Source: Phymatolithon calcareum (lineage: Eukaryota > Rhodophyta > Florideophyceae > Hapalidiales). From it: a stretch of DNA of 64,000 nucleotides. This document shows positions 53,222-63,982 of this stretch, in pieces. How positions within the stretch are numbered: the first letter of the stretch is position 1; the number at the start of each line of letters is the position of its first letter. The stretch lies in assembly GCA_977006965.1 (NCBI GenBank), contig OZ345377.1:310001-374000 (forward strand), written 5' to 3'. A program made the position numbers and the translations under genes. Below the pieces are notes generated by a model. The model saw only the letters and a program-made list of their open reading frames with translations. It did no database searches and was not told where the DNA came from.

Positions 53222-54720
53222 TATGCTGATTTATTTAAAAAGCTCCCAAAGCCACAATTTGAGTAACAGGGCAGCTTCTCGCTGTTTTCCATACTCATCT
53301 CTCTACTATCCTTCTAATATCTCCTTAATCCGAATTTCTCTCCTTGTGAGGGCCCGAGTAAGTCTTTGCATTCATTTCCGTTTCTTGGTCCATCTTTATA
53401 GACCGTAGTATACGTTGCAACACGATAAGCTCCACCAGAGCACCAGTCCCAAAGTACTTCGCCAGAATGGATTTTCTCCACAAAGGAACTCTGTTGAAAA
53501 TGACTCTCAGGCATCTCAATCGCGCAGTTCTGTCCCTTATATATAGCAGTCTTGGTAGGTCGTTCGGTACGCCGATCGGCATTTTAACTGTCCGGCCCTC
53601 TTCTTCCAACGACAAGACTTTGGCTTGTTTCAAAGCTTCTTTAAGGTGTTCCTCTTCTCCGAGATACCCAATGTCATTTGATACGTCTTCCAGATCATCT
53701 CCTCCTCCCTGGTATTCTTCTGAAAGCTCCAGGAACTTCCTCCGTCTTACCAAGCATAAGGCGAACCTTTCAGCCTGGTGCATTCTACTCATCTGTGGGC
53801 TGGCGACACGGCAGAGCACTCGTATCCTCTCCCTTCGATACTCGGCATATTTTCCGAAACGTATCTGTAGAAAAGATCTTCTGCTGCTTCAATTTCCGAT
53901 AGTAGTCGTTTCGTGATCGTGGTCAGGTGAATGGCATACTCCCATTTGGGGAGAATCAACGACTTGAAAATCCACGTGGCTGGTTGGAGTCCTCTGAAGT
54001 TCAAGCCAATTTGGAGCAGCTTTTGTATGCATCCCGTCGAATTCCGAACTCTTGAGATTGCTGTATCGTCGGTGACTCCGTTATTGTTCATACTGATCCC
54101 GAGGTAGGACAGTCTCCAGGCCTGGTGCAGCTCTTTTCCTGCAAGGAAGAATTTCCTCTTTGGGAGTCCTTTGTACTTAAGGACCTCGCTCTTTCCTGGC
54201 TTTGTGTGTCATTTCATGGAGTTCTCGGCTGCCCACTTCGTAGCTATGTCCAATAGTTTTTGCAATCCTTTTGCGTTCTTTGCCTGAAGAAGAACGTCAT
54301 CCGCAAACAGCTGCGCTGGATGGTCGGACACTGCTCGTGTTACTTGGGCGACGGCTTCGGCGGACGTATCCATGAATATGGTATATAGGCACGGACTAAG
54401 AGGGGAACCCTCCGGAACTCCTCGGTCGATAATGCACCACGTTTTCGTTTCGTCTCCTGCCGACGTGATCCACGACGGTTTCATCAGGTAGGATACCATC
54501 TTTGTTATGTGCGCCGGCAACTTTTTCTTCAATCGCTCGAGGAGGATATCCCTCGGGACGCTGTCATACGCTGCTGACAACTCAAGTACAGCAACGAACG
54601 GGTGACCATTTTGCATAGTATTCTTTGCGCGAAGTATGGCCAAAAATATATGCTCTTGTCTCTCTGAAAACCCAGTTGTGCTTTGTTAAACCGGAGGGCT
54701 CCCTTAAAAGTCCGTACCTT
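53222..54720 (-). mobile_element. Decayed LINE, copy C, with reverse transcriptase remnant
   Basis: It matches 19.93-21.80 kb but lacks the MITE. The minus-strand frame 54209-54643 holds RT motifs LELSAAYDSVPRD, VPEGSPLSPCLYTIFMD and the intact catalytic LFADDVLLQ. Downstream come VTDDTAISRVRNSTG, AEDLFYRYV and the closing DRTARLRCLRVIFNRVPLWRKS. It is frameshifted at several points. Confidence 0.85.
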
Positions 54721-54793
54721 TCTAGGCATATTCTACTTGCATTGAAAATTTTCAGCTTCCTTAATCGGAATTACATAGAATCACGTCAAAGGT

Positions 54794-55069
54794 TCAAGCC
54801 ACGTCAATCTCTTCTGCCGGGGTCCATGTAGGCATCCTCAGGATTCTGTTGAGTTTTCCAACTGCCCATGCTCCTTGACTGTCCATTTCTTCAATTAACT
54901 TCGGTGGGCTTCTCGTAAAATGACCAGCAAACCACCTTGCGCAAAGAATTCGATATCTGCTTTCTTGCATCCTCATTGCTTGGTGCGGTATACTATTGTT
55001 GGCAAACGAAATTTTCCTGGGGCAGTGCTCTTCTTGCTCAATTGCAACAGCAACGTGCATTCCTGTCAA
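54794..55069 (-). pseudogene. LINE C-terminal peptide, copy C counterpart of 21935-22210
   Basis: It encodes ESRYRILCARWFAGHFTRSPP in the same frame and with few changes relative to copy A. Confidence 0.55.
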
Positions 55070-55205
55070 TCAGGTCATTGCCCGCTCCGCCCGACCACAG
55101 TCCGCATCTTCGACACCTCGACGTCCACGCTCGCTATCCTTCGTCCGCGACGCTCGCCGTCAACAGCCTGGTCAGAAACGGTGAGAAAGTAGCACGTGGT
55201 ACAGT

Positions 55206-55715
55206 TTAGCAAAAGTGCAGACATAATCGGCGTTCTTCTGGGGGGCAGCGCCTCGATGAGGCAGATGAGTATTCTGGGAGAGATGAAGATATTAAGGAGG
55301 CAACCACGGACATAGAGTGCCTCAAGAAATATGAAGATCTGCAGCAAGCTCTCGATAGAGCGGAGGAGGGCTCAGTCTCAAAGAAAGGGCAACGAAAAGA
55401 AATAATTGAGTTATGGGCAAAGGAAGAAGAGGGCAGGTCGCTCGAGATACCAACTGATTCGAACAATCTAACGGTGGTTCTCCGCGTAAGAGAAAGGTCG
55501 ACACGGTTGCGATGCCTACGGCTGATATTCAACAGAGCACCTCTTTGGATAAAATCAGTATTAGGTGCATACTTTAGTGGCACAGCCGTGATTGAGCTGG
55601 TTGAGCTCCAACGCATTCTATCTTCATCCAAGATTAGTCCGAAATTGAATATGAATGTAAGCGACTCACTAGAGCACTTGTTGGGAGAGAAATACGAATC
55701 AAGGATATACTGAAT
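55206..55715 (+). mobile_element. LINE C-terminal fragment, plus orientation
   Basis: The plus strand encodes EDIKEATTDIECLKKYEDLQQ, a charged helix, then ERSTRLRCLRLIFNRAPLW and IELVELQRILSSSK, the closing block of the same LINE family as 31.0, 44.2 and 14.7 kb. The orientation is opposite to those. Borders are not clear. Confidence 0.8.
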
Positions 55716-56085
55716 AGTCAAACGACGTTAGCTTAGAAAATCGTGCAAAAGCGACCCTGCTACTCTTCAAGAGAGGCCTTGGGAGCTTTTAGAAAGATAG
55801 CCGAAGAAGCAAGAGAGCCCTCACTGGGGGTGATACAATGGATTAAGGACCGTCGCTGGGGATTGCTAGGACATGTTCTACGCATGGGTGAGAGCAGGCT
55901 CGCCCGCAGGATACTGCTACAATGTGTACCCAGAACATATGCTTCTCTCCTTGGCGGTATCCCAAACTAAGGTATCGAATCGTCCATAAAAGACGCTTCC
56001 GAGCACAGCAAGTGGAGTCGCATGAAGCCTTCTAGACGTGCTAGCTTCTTAGGGGAATAAAGCAATCATCATCATCAGCTTTTAA
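55716..56085 (+). mobile_element. LINE 3' end of the GHxLRM family with (ATC)n tail
   Basis: The frame ending at 55970 reads EPSLGVIQWIKDRRWGLLGH then VLRMGESRLARRILLQCVP, a C-terminal motif common in LINE proteins. The 3' region ends gaataaagcaatcatcatcatcag, with an AATAAA signal and a short ATC microsatellite as in many RTE-like and related LINEs. Confidence 0.75.
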
Positions 56086-58600
56086 AAATAAATCAACACA
56101 AATCCCCTCTTTTAAATTTCGATATGAAATAGGACTGTATTCCCGAAAAATGAAAAAAGTATATGTTTCCGGATAATTGGAATGCGCTATATTCATTCCT
56201 TCACGCTTTTTGCCTTTTCCCCAATCGGCTTAGCAGCGATTAGCGAGTCTAAGTTTCATCCATTCTATAATATAGTTAGCGCGTTCTAATGCGGCTTTCA
56301 TTTCTCGTCCAGGTACGTCACTAATGAGTGATTATACGCTTATAGCGCATAGACCTTACCGCATGTTGCATGTGGCTGGAATTGTCTTGATCCGAGACAG
56401 TCCTATCTCCTGCTATGTCCTCGTTTCGAATTCTGCGTAGACGCCCTCGCTGTGTAGCCATAGTGTATTTCGTGTCTTCATCGCAATTCAGTTATGCTTT
56501 AGTACTTGGTAGAAAGGACGACAATGGTAGCGCGAAACTTGCGGTCGAGCTCAAGAAAATTCGAAAATTTCAGGGTTCTTTCGTTCTCGCAGGATATAGA
56601 GTTGTACAGGACGGAGTCCTGCGGCGTATTCCTCTCCGCTACACAGCAACAATCGTCTGGCTTGAGAGTATTGAGTGGTATACAAGCACGAAAATCCCTC
56701 AGTTGATTTTTATGCAGTCCATTCCTGATTATTGCATGGTTTTTCAGCAACTGTTCATTTAAAAGCCCTCAGTACGAGAGCAGCTTTTCGGAACTTGTTA
56801 ATTCTAGTACATCACCTAGTCCCTAACACACAGGGACTCATCGTTTGCCATATTATTGAACCGCTGCATTTCGTGTAGGCAGCACAATTGCCGCTTTACG
56901 TTAAGTGTGCTGCACGGCAGCAGAGCGGCACGTGGAGACCATACGCATGAACCTAATAAAGTATGAACTGGACTCAAGAGAAATGTTAAGAACGGAAAAG
57001 GCATTAGATTCCATAGTACTCTACAGCGTCATCATAATTGACAATATGGAGAACGACGAGTCCCTGTATTAGGGACCAGGCGATATACTAGAATGAACAA
57101 GTTACGAAAAGCTGGTACCGTACAGTCTTACGAGTGTTAATGAGGGCTTTCAAATAAACAGCTAAACAGCTGCAAAAAATCAAGCTTCGGTGGCCCCCCT
57201 GCGTGGTCATAGTCCCACATTTAAGCGGCGAGAAAGATTCTCCCACACTAGGTCCATTTTAGATACTCGCGTACTGTTTCCTCGCTCTTCTCCTACTCTC
57301 TTTCCATATGAAGATCATTCTCTCCGCTGTCTTTCTGGGGCAATTGCGCTCACACTGAACGAGCAGTTTTTATCAGCAACCTCGGCAGAAGGCAAAAACA
57401 CGCACAAAGCGCACATTTAAAACACACACTCCTTGACGGTCATGTGTCGCACACGCACCTTCTCGAACGGATAACTTCGAATGATTCCACGTTTTCCAGA
57501 TAAATTCTTAGCTATGGGGACTCTCCTCGTATGTGACAAGAAAAAAGGCAGCCGTTTCTGCCATAAAAACCGTTCGATATGTATTTCGCTTGATTATATC
57601 TTATTAACATTACACAGGGACTTTTCCTTCCGCTGTCATTGGTATTTGCACCGTTCTACATCCAATAGACGACTCGAGCTTTCAGTAGATTAATCCTCTT
57701 AACCCCCTGATTGGGTCCAAGCGAGAACTGACAGACGGCGTTCATCTCGATCGGTTGTTCGTTCTACATTTCAGCTTTCTCACTTACAGCAGCATTGGCC
57801 GCACTGACTTCTCATTGCACATTGGTGTTTCTTTATACTCTTCTGTGACACAGCAGTTATTCCAGTTGAAATCTAAGCTGAAATGACGGAACTAGTGTCC
57901 ACATTACAGTGCTTTGTCTTCTTATTTCAACGGCTTATTTGGATGAAAATCTATATCTAATAGTAGGGAACAAGCAATCCGTCTTCGTGCTAAAAAGTAA
58001 TCATCCGTATGAGCGTAACCACATATATTTGCGAGTATAGTGCCAAATAGAGAAACGCGATTTTAACAATTTGAGAGCTAACTGCAGTCAAGGCGATGGG
58101 AAACTGCATGGAAGGAGTTTCTCGTAACAACAAAGCAGGGAGAAGAAGAGTAAATGTAGATTTTTATTTAAAAGCTATCAACACGTCTGCAAGTGCAGAT
58201 AGAGTGCAGGCAAACACCAGAGAGCACAGCTATTTTGTACCAGGCTCAGAAGTACTTATGTGCCGCTAGTTTAACAGTACCAGTTCTTCTTGTCATATAA
58301 TCGATATAAGCGATGCGGTGGCAATCGAGAAGGCTTGAGTGAGGAATGAGGATGAATGCTGGTAATTATCGAGGTGAAATTCAGAAGCAAAAAGGAAGCC
58401 ATTGACCCCAGAACAAGAGCGCTTTCTTATAGTTACACGAAACGCCATCCAAGCGATTCGAAAGGCGAGCATACGGTTTCTTGCGTGCATTTCTATATTC
58501 CGCCGAATTTAACACTTGCGCGCAAAATCCAATCTTAGGATACCAATTGTAGGATACGGAATTGGATAATCACGCAAGCATATACGATGTTATTATTTCC
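56086..58600. other. Sparse region with LINE scraps, no gene recognised
   Basis: A LINE scrap related to 41.13-41.28 kb lies at about 56190-56360, and tails of LINE type at 56756 (catttaaaagccctcag) and 58158 (agatttttatttaaaagcta). Open frames at 56415-56762, 57190-57420 and 57481-57693 are short and show no domain, signal peptide or paralogue. Confidence 0.4.
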
Positions 58601-58620
58601 TTGTGCTCTTCACAGAACAC

Positions 58621-58628
58621 TATAAAAG
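58621..58628 (+). promoter_or_regulatory. TATA box resembling that of the PWWP genes
   Basis: TATAAAAG occurs in cactataaaagccgctg, a close match to the context at 10176 and 47579. It is only 20 bp before the ATG at 58648, so transcription would start about at that ATG. Confidence 0.5.
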
Positions 58629-58647
58629 CCGCTGAACTTATCCGTCG

Positions 58648-58848
58648 ATGGAGTTCGGCAAGCAAGTAAGAAAACAACCATCGAAGTTTGCTTCACAACG
58701 ATACCGAGGGATAAGGTCCTTGACGTTACACCTCGACGAGGACATACCGGCTCCTAAGTTGCTCATCGCGAGTAACCACAGCCGTGCGTTCAAGATTGAA
58801 CCGACTCCTAAGTTGCTCATTGCGAGTAACCCTAGCCGGTCTCAATAA
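58648..58848 (+). CDS. Small ORF with internal repeat, function unknown
   Basis: A 66-residue frame starts at ATG 58648, 20 bp after a TATA box. Its second half is a tandem repeat: PAPKLLIASNHSRAFKIE then PTPKLLIASNPSRSQ, encoded by a 54-bp DNA duplication at about 58746-58845. There is no signal peptide, and the start is closer to the TATA box than normal initiation allows. It may be non-coding. Confidence 0.3.
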   Translation: MEFGKQVRKQPSKFASQRYRGIRSLTLHLDEDIPAPKLLIASNHSRAFKIEPTPKLLIASNPSRSQ

Positions 58849-59543
58849 TAAGCTCGAAACTGAAATTTCGCGACACTTCCTCTAATGGTTTTGGGAATGA
58901 AGTCACACTTCTAGAGGCGGCAAATCAGTTGCTGCACCAAAGCATATCATGGTCATAGAGCGTATTCCTGCTACTGGATCACAACCTTTCGATTGGGAAT
59001 CCTGTCACCAATGCCAGGAGCACTATTTCCTAGGCATACGTCTAGGCAATTCACTAGACGAAGATTAGTTTGTCTTTTAATCGCAACCAAAACTAAAGTG
59101 GAGAGCCAAGATACGTCGAGCGTAGAGCTCTTCACTCTTTTTCTTGTCTCACTCTTTCCTCATCTTGTCCTCTTGGTGCACTACTTGTTCTTACACACTT
59201 CATTAAAGCTTTGCCATTTTTTTCAAGTCTCTCTGGAGTCGCTGCTTGTGGCTGAGCTTCATGGAATTGAGGTAGATGTTGTCAGACGCACCAGTGCACT
59301 TGCTTCCATGACTGCAGTCCGAACTTGCTCCATCATTGCATTAAAACTACATCTACAAATAAGATTCTGAACGGCTGGCATGACAAACAAAAGTCGCTAT
59401 TGTGAGCAAACAAATGAAGTAAGTGAATATTTGAAAGCATGCTCGTTGTTCAGCAAATCTAGCTTTGAGTTTGATGCATTGAGAATGATTCAAAATGTCA
59501 GTCCTCATTCTTGATTTGTTGAACTTTAAAATGCCACATTCCC
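58849..59543. other. Downstream flank, no gene recognised
   Basis: A plus frame (58993-59370) is open but unremarkable. No repeat of the rest of the window is seen. Confidence 0.4.
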
Positions 59544-60188
59544 TTACGCTACACTGATTGGTTCCGTGCGCCCAAATTGCCGGCGATATACTCTATCGAA
59601 TCCGGTGGCGCCCTGGATCGGCCTTGTACACCCAGCAATCAAGGCTGCGCATATGGTTGCCACCGCAGCTATAACGGCTCCAATGATTATTCCAACTCCT
59701 TCAGTAATTACGGCAGGTACAGAAGGCTTCATAGAAGGGTTAGGAGGAGCCGTAGGGCGAATGGATTCAGTAGGCTGGTCTGCCACTATCGTGCTAGTGG
59801 AAGGCGTCGGCAGACGGCAAGACTTGAGTGTGGGGTTGGTGCGCCCAATGCTCTCTGGCCATCGAACGCTGTAAGAATCCCGACATTGCCAGCGAGGATT
59901 TGGAATAAATCCGATATGGCCTTTTCGCAGAAAGTAGCCCGCGCAAACGCAGCGATGCCTTTTGCCGTAGTCGCTCGCTGTGAACCAACTGCAGTACCCT
60001 GTCGGGCACGTGGTGCATTTATCATCGAGCTCCTCGCTGTATTGGATTCCTCCTCCACCACGAGAAGGTGCTAAGCCCTCAATAGCTTCCAGGGATTTTT
60101 GCGTCATGTGGCAACATTGCATTTCTTGCACTGATGCAACAGCGGACGACAAGAAGGCGAGCGAAATAACCAAACCAAGGCTCATCAT
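59544..60188 (-). CDS. Cys-rich single-pass membrane protein, unknown family
   Basis: The 214-residue protein starts at ATG 60188, the first ATG after a GTG-led extension; the next codon is also ATG. Residues 1-19 are a signal peptide (LGLVISLAFLSSAVAS). The ectodomain (about 20-110) has at least ten Cys, including CC, CTTCPTGYC, CVC and WQC, and likely forms disulfides. A Pro/Thr/Ser stalk (about 113-150, with PTPSTSTIV and PTAPPNPSM) suits O-glycosylation. A hydrophobic helix follows (VGIIIGAVIAAVATICAALIAG, about 162-182), then a 30-residue basic cytoplasmic tail (RPIQ...RVYRRQFGRTE). The topology suggests a type I plasma-membrane receptor or adhesin. It is the only uninterrupted single-copy gene in this part and has no paralogue here. 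No homologue comes to mind. Confidence 0.75.
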   Translation of the reverse strand: MMSLGLVISLAFLSSAVASVQEMQCCHMTQKSLEAIEGLAPSRGGGGIQYSEELDDKCTTCPTGYCSWFTASDYGKRHRCVCAGYFLRKGHIGFIPNPRWQCRDSYSVRWPESIGRTNPTLKSCRLPTPSTSTIVADQPTESIRPTAPPNPSMKPSVPAVITEGVGIIIGAVIAAVATICAALIAGCTRPIQGATGFDRVYRRQFGRTEPISVA

Positions 60189-60403
60189 TGTACCATGCAC
60201 TAGACGTCGACCTGCATCTTTCCAAGTCCGAACTGGTCAAGTACTGCGTAAGTCCCAATTATGACCAGACGTATCTTTCGGTACTCCACCAGATCATGTC
60301 GCACCGGACCATGCAAACGCCAATGGGGCAGTTGTATTGAATTTTATTTTTTTGAATTTGGAATTTATTAAATTCTCTCAGAAGCACTCATGAGACTGCT
60401 TAT
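60189..60403. other. Upstream region of the membrane-protein gene, ending in a LINE tail
   Basis: No TATA box is evident on the minus strand. At about 60350-60400 a LINE 3' tail (gaatttggaatttattaaat then actcatgagactgc) matches 23.49-24.37 kb without the TTAA element. Confidence 0.5.
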
Positions 60404-62329
60404 ATGAATTGCAGAACATAGCAGAGGACCGATTGAACCAAGACAAATCTCTGAGCTTCGTAACGGCTATCGACAAAGCCGGCGCGGAGGCAAACATCAA
60501 GAAGCGGGCTATATTCCCCTGGGGCACCGAACAATGGAGTCAAATTCCGAATCCGAATGGGAAAATCCAGACAGGGTCACAGCTGAACCGTAAAAATCGC
60601 GAAAAACAAAAGATCGACTCCCCGAGCAAGCCTCCCGCAGGACCCGGCGGAAGGAAGAAGTGCAAAAATAACGAAAATTTTGAAAAAACCAACTACGGAC
60701 AACCGGTCCACATGGACTATAACGCACGCAAAGTCGCGTAGAAACTGAGCAAATATTGTCCACTGTGACACCACAAACAAGAAGGTCACGGACAGCGCCC
60801 CTTCTTCGGAAGCATGCAAGGAAGCTGGGCCACTTCCCACAACTGTGAACAATAACCCAATCAGGAAGAAGTTTGTAAAACTTCACAACCTTGCGAAGTG
60901 CTCAGAGTGCAACAAAAAAGGAACTCTTGCACAGAGAGTCTGAAGTGCCCGCTCTCCACTAGTACTGGAGTGCAAGGATTGCCCATTTTTCAGCGAGGGC
61001 CTTGACGCAGCAGAGTTCGTATCCAACTTCACTAAGAACCAGTCAGCTCCGGGTCAAGCCCTAGAGCTGATCGTTGCGGACAAGGAGTGCAGAGACGAAA
61101 ACTGAGCGGTTGAGAAGTCCACGTCAGTAGGTTCGAGCACTTTGACTGCATCCCAATTTGAACCAACTGCGCGTAACCGGGATGTATACAGCTGCTGTCC
61201 AGGAGCAGAAGGTACAAACAGTATGGGACAAAGTATCAAGGAAATTGAATCAGCACTAACAGCCTCAGGGCAAAAACTGGACGCTCTAGGAGAAATATGC
61301 CAACAGCCCGCAGACAGCGGAGATTGTTTCCAAGCAAGAGGGGAAGAACAAGAGTTGAAAGACAGGATTGCGGCCGTAGAAGGCAAAACAAAATCCACGG
61401 AGGACATGATGCTAATCTTGGAAGCAACTGTCAAAACTTTGATGGAGGAAAACCGAAGACTCCGTCGGGGGCTCCCGGTGCTTTGGATGACTCATCAACT
61501 GTTGAATCGCCCCACGGAGAGGAGTATGGTACAAGATCGAAAGAATATCAAACAGTAGAGAAATCTTAACCAGCAACGCCGTACTGAGATGGAGCGTTGA
61601 GAACTCTCAAAGATAAAGGGTCACAGAAAGCGCAGACGGAACGTGCAACAAAAACAAAAACAAGTACAGGGATTATTAAACGACCTGTACAGCCAACCCG
61701 TGAACTTGAAGAGAAGGATCGAGGAAAACTGGACCACTGTACTGACAAGATGGGCAGTTTCATGCCATGCCAGGGACGAAAACTCAAAAATGGTCGCATT
61801 GTACTTCCGAGGACTCCCAAAAGCTCCTGGAGAGGAAATTGCTCAAGCTGTGAAAGAACTACTCAACAAAAGGACAGTACACCATATATCGTTCATAATA
61901 AACGCGGTAATGGAAGCTCTATCCGAGACACGAGAACGGAACCATATCGTTTCCCTTCTAAAGGAATCAGGATTGATTTGCATGTAAAATTATGACGTAG
62001 TAGAACACGGAAAGAAGAAAAGGCAATGTGTAGAATCTGAACGATCGTTGGAGAGGCATGCAGCGAGAACAAGGAGTCCAAGTCCGCAAATAGCCACCCC
62101 GCTGGTGACTCAGGAGAAGGATTATCGACCAGTAGAGCGACCCCAAAAAGCGGGACTGACGGTTACGAAAAAGACGCAGAGCCTTGAGACAACTCGCCAA
62201 CCAAGAAGCCCCAATCTCTCATTGGAGACCTAGACAAGGATGAAATACCTGAAACTCCTTTCGAAAACTCGGAGCAAGTTACATTCCAAAATAATTTCTA
62301 ACAAATATTGGAGAATTGCAACAGTGAAT

Positions 62330-62960
62330 GTAGGGGGTTCTCCCGAGACGCCCGAATATGATTGAAAATTGGTACATAACCACGGAGTCCACGTGATTGG
62401 ACTCACAGAAACACATTTGAGGTATGAAGCACGCATCCATACAGAAATGTTCACAATAATTGCCTCTAGACCGGAACTCGTCACACAAGACAGGCCCAAC
62501 CACCAAAATGCCTCGAGTCGCAAGCGCAGATCCGCGAGAAACTTTGGAGGCGTATCACTAATCTTCCGAAGAAGATGTGGATTGAAGTTAGTCTTCAAGT
62601 ACGCAAAGATTCATAGTCAAGTTCTCATTGCTCAAGTTGGAAATATGAAAATTCGGGTGGTATAATTTTCACCGAAATCCACACACCAAGAAACAGAAAA
62701 GTGTCTTTCGTTCATAAATAGACATGCAAGAGGCCATGCCATTATATGCGGAAACTGGAATGCAAGTCATAAGTCATGCGATAACCAATCCAAGAGAAGG
62801 GGAAACCAAGTAGCCAAGTGGACGGTAGAGAAAGGGTGGACGCGAAAAACCCACTTTGGCCCGGTCTTCGAGATCAAGAAGTACGGGACTAATATCGACT
62901 TGTTTGCGAAAAAAAGGATAACCACCTCAGACATAAGCTCTCCGGAAGACATTTGGACAG
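62330..62960 (+). pseudogene. LINE AP-endonuclease domain, broken
   Basis: RIATVNVGGSP opens the domain. TETHLR carries the catalytic Glu, GNWNASHKSCDNQSKRRG the metal/phosphate-binding Asn region, and TNIDLFAKK the next strand. At about 62665 the frame closes at TAA and reopens in another frame. Such endonucleases nick the target to prime reverse transcription. Confidence 0.8.
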
Positions 62961-63673
62961 GAAGCATACAGCACAAACCGGTGTGCACGTGTCTCAGAAG
63001 CCGGCAAGACAAAGACCCTCCCAGTCTAGAAGACCAATCAGTTTGCGAAACTGGATTGGTAAGAAACAAAGGACCACGGACATGGAGCACACGAGAGGTC
63101 TCATTGAAGAGGTCTCATTGAAGACTTGAAAAACTGCACCTCCGACCGAAACTTGGAGATTATCTACAAGGAATTAGTTGACCTTCAAGGTCAACTATTT
63201 CCTTCTAACGTGCCTTCCCTCCAAGTTGGAGGGAAGGCACGTCACGACTCAAAACCAAAAATTTTCCCGAAGCTACAACAAGGAGCTTCCCGCTATTATC
63301 GAGAGCCTCGAAAAGTGCAAAACCTCAAGACAGCTGCACAAGACATATAAGAAACTTGTTAAAACTTGGTGCGAGCCTTGGAGAACAAGTAAGCATACTC
63401 CGGCAAGTTACAAATCATGCTCGAGCAATGGGTTCGACAAGCGGGCCCTGAGACTAAAGAAACTCTACAGAAGAGCCAGAAGGACCAAAAGACCTGAAGA
63501 CTGGGGACTATACAACGAGTGTAAGTACTAAATACGGACGAAGGTAAACAAGCGGGAAAATGAACAGTATCAGGAGTACATCTCTGAGCTCGAGGAGAAG
63601 GGCGGACAAACTGTCCCGAAACTGCTAGCCAGGATGAAGAAGATAATCAGAAGAGAAAACGTCAAGAAAAAAG

Positions 63674-63982
63674 ATGACCAGGAGACCAATGAACTGTACC
63701 AGATTCTCTGCCCATATATCGAAAACATGCCATAGTCCCGAAAAGTGGCAACCTGGGCTCAGCAAGCTCACATGTCCTGAAAACATGAGGGATGTAATTG
63801 AAGCAGTCATCAAGAGATCGCCAACTAGAAAGGCACCCGGCCTGGACGAAGATAAGGCAGAGATGCTGAAAGTCATTACATCTCTGAATACAGACGTGCT
63901 TACGGCCTTGTGGAGAGCCTGTGGGAGTTGTGGAGACTTGCCCCTCCACAGGCAAAAAGCATTCCTGGTCCCGATACACAAG
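63674..63982 (+). pseudogene. LINE reverse transcriptase, N-terminal start
   Basis: The frame reads VIEAVIKRSPTRKAPGLDED, then LTALWRACGSCGDLPLHRQK and AFLVPIHKNGT, matching the opening motif of non-LTR RT (K-A-P-G-x-D, then V-P-I-x-K-x-G). A stop TAA follows at the point where related proteins have Asp. The rest lies beyond 64000. Confidence 0.8.

Noticed and set aside
56415-57693. Three short plus-strand frames in the sparse region
   Set aside because: No domain, no signal peptide, no paralogue and no promoter; frames of this length are expected by chance.
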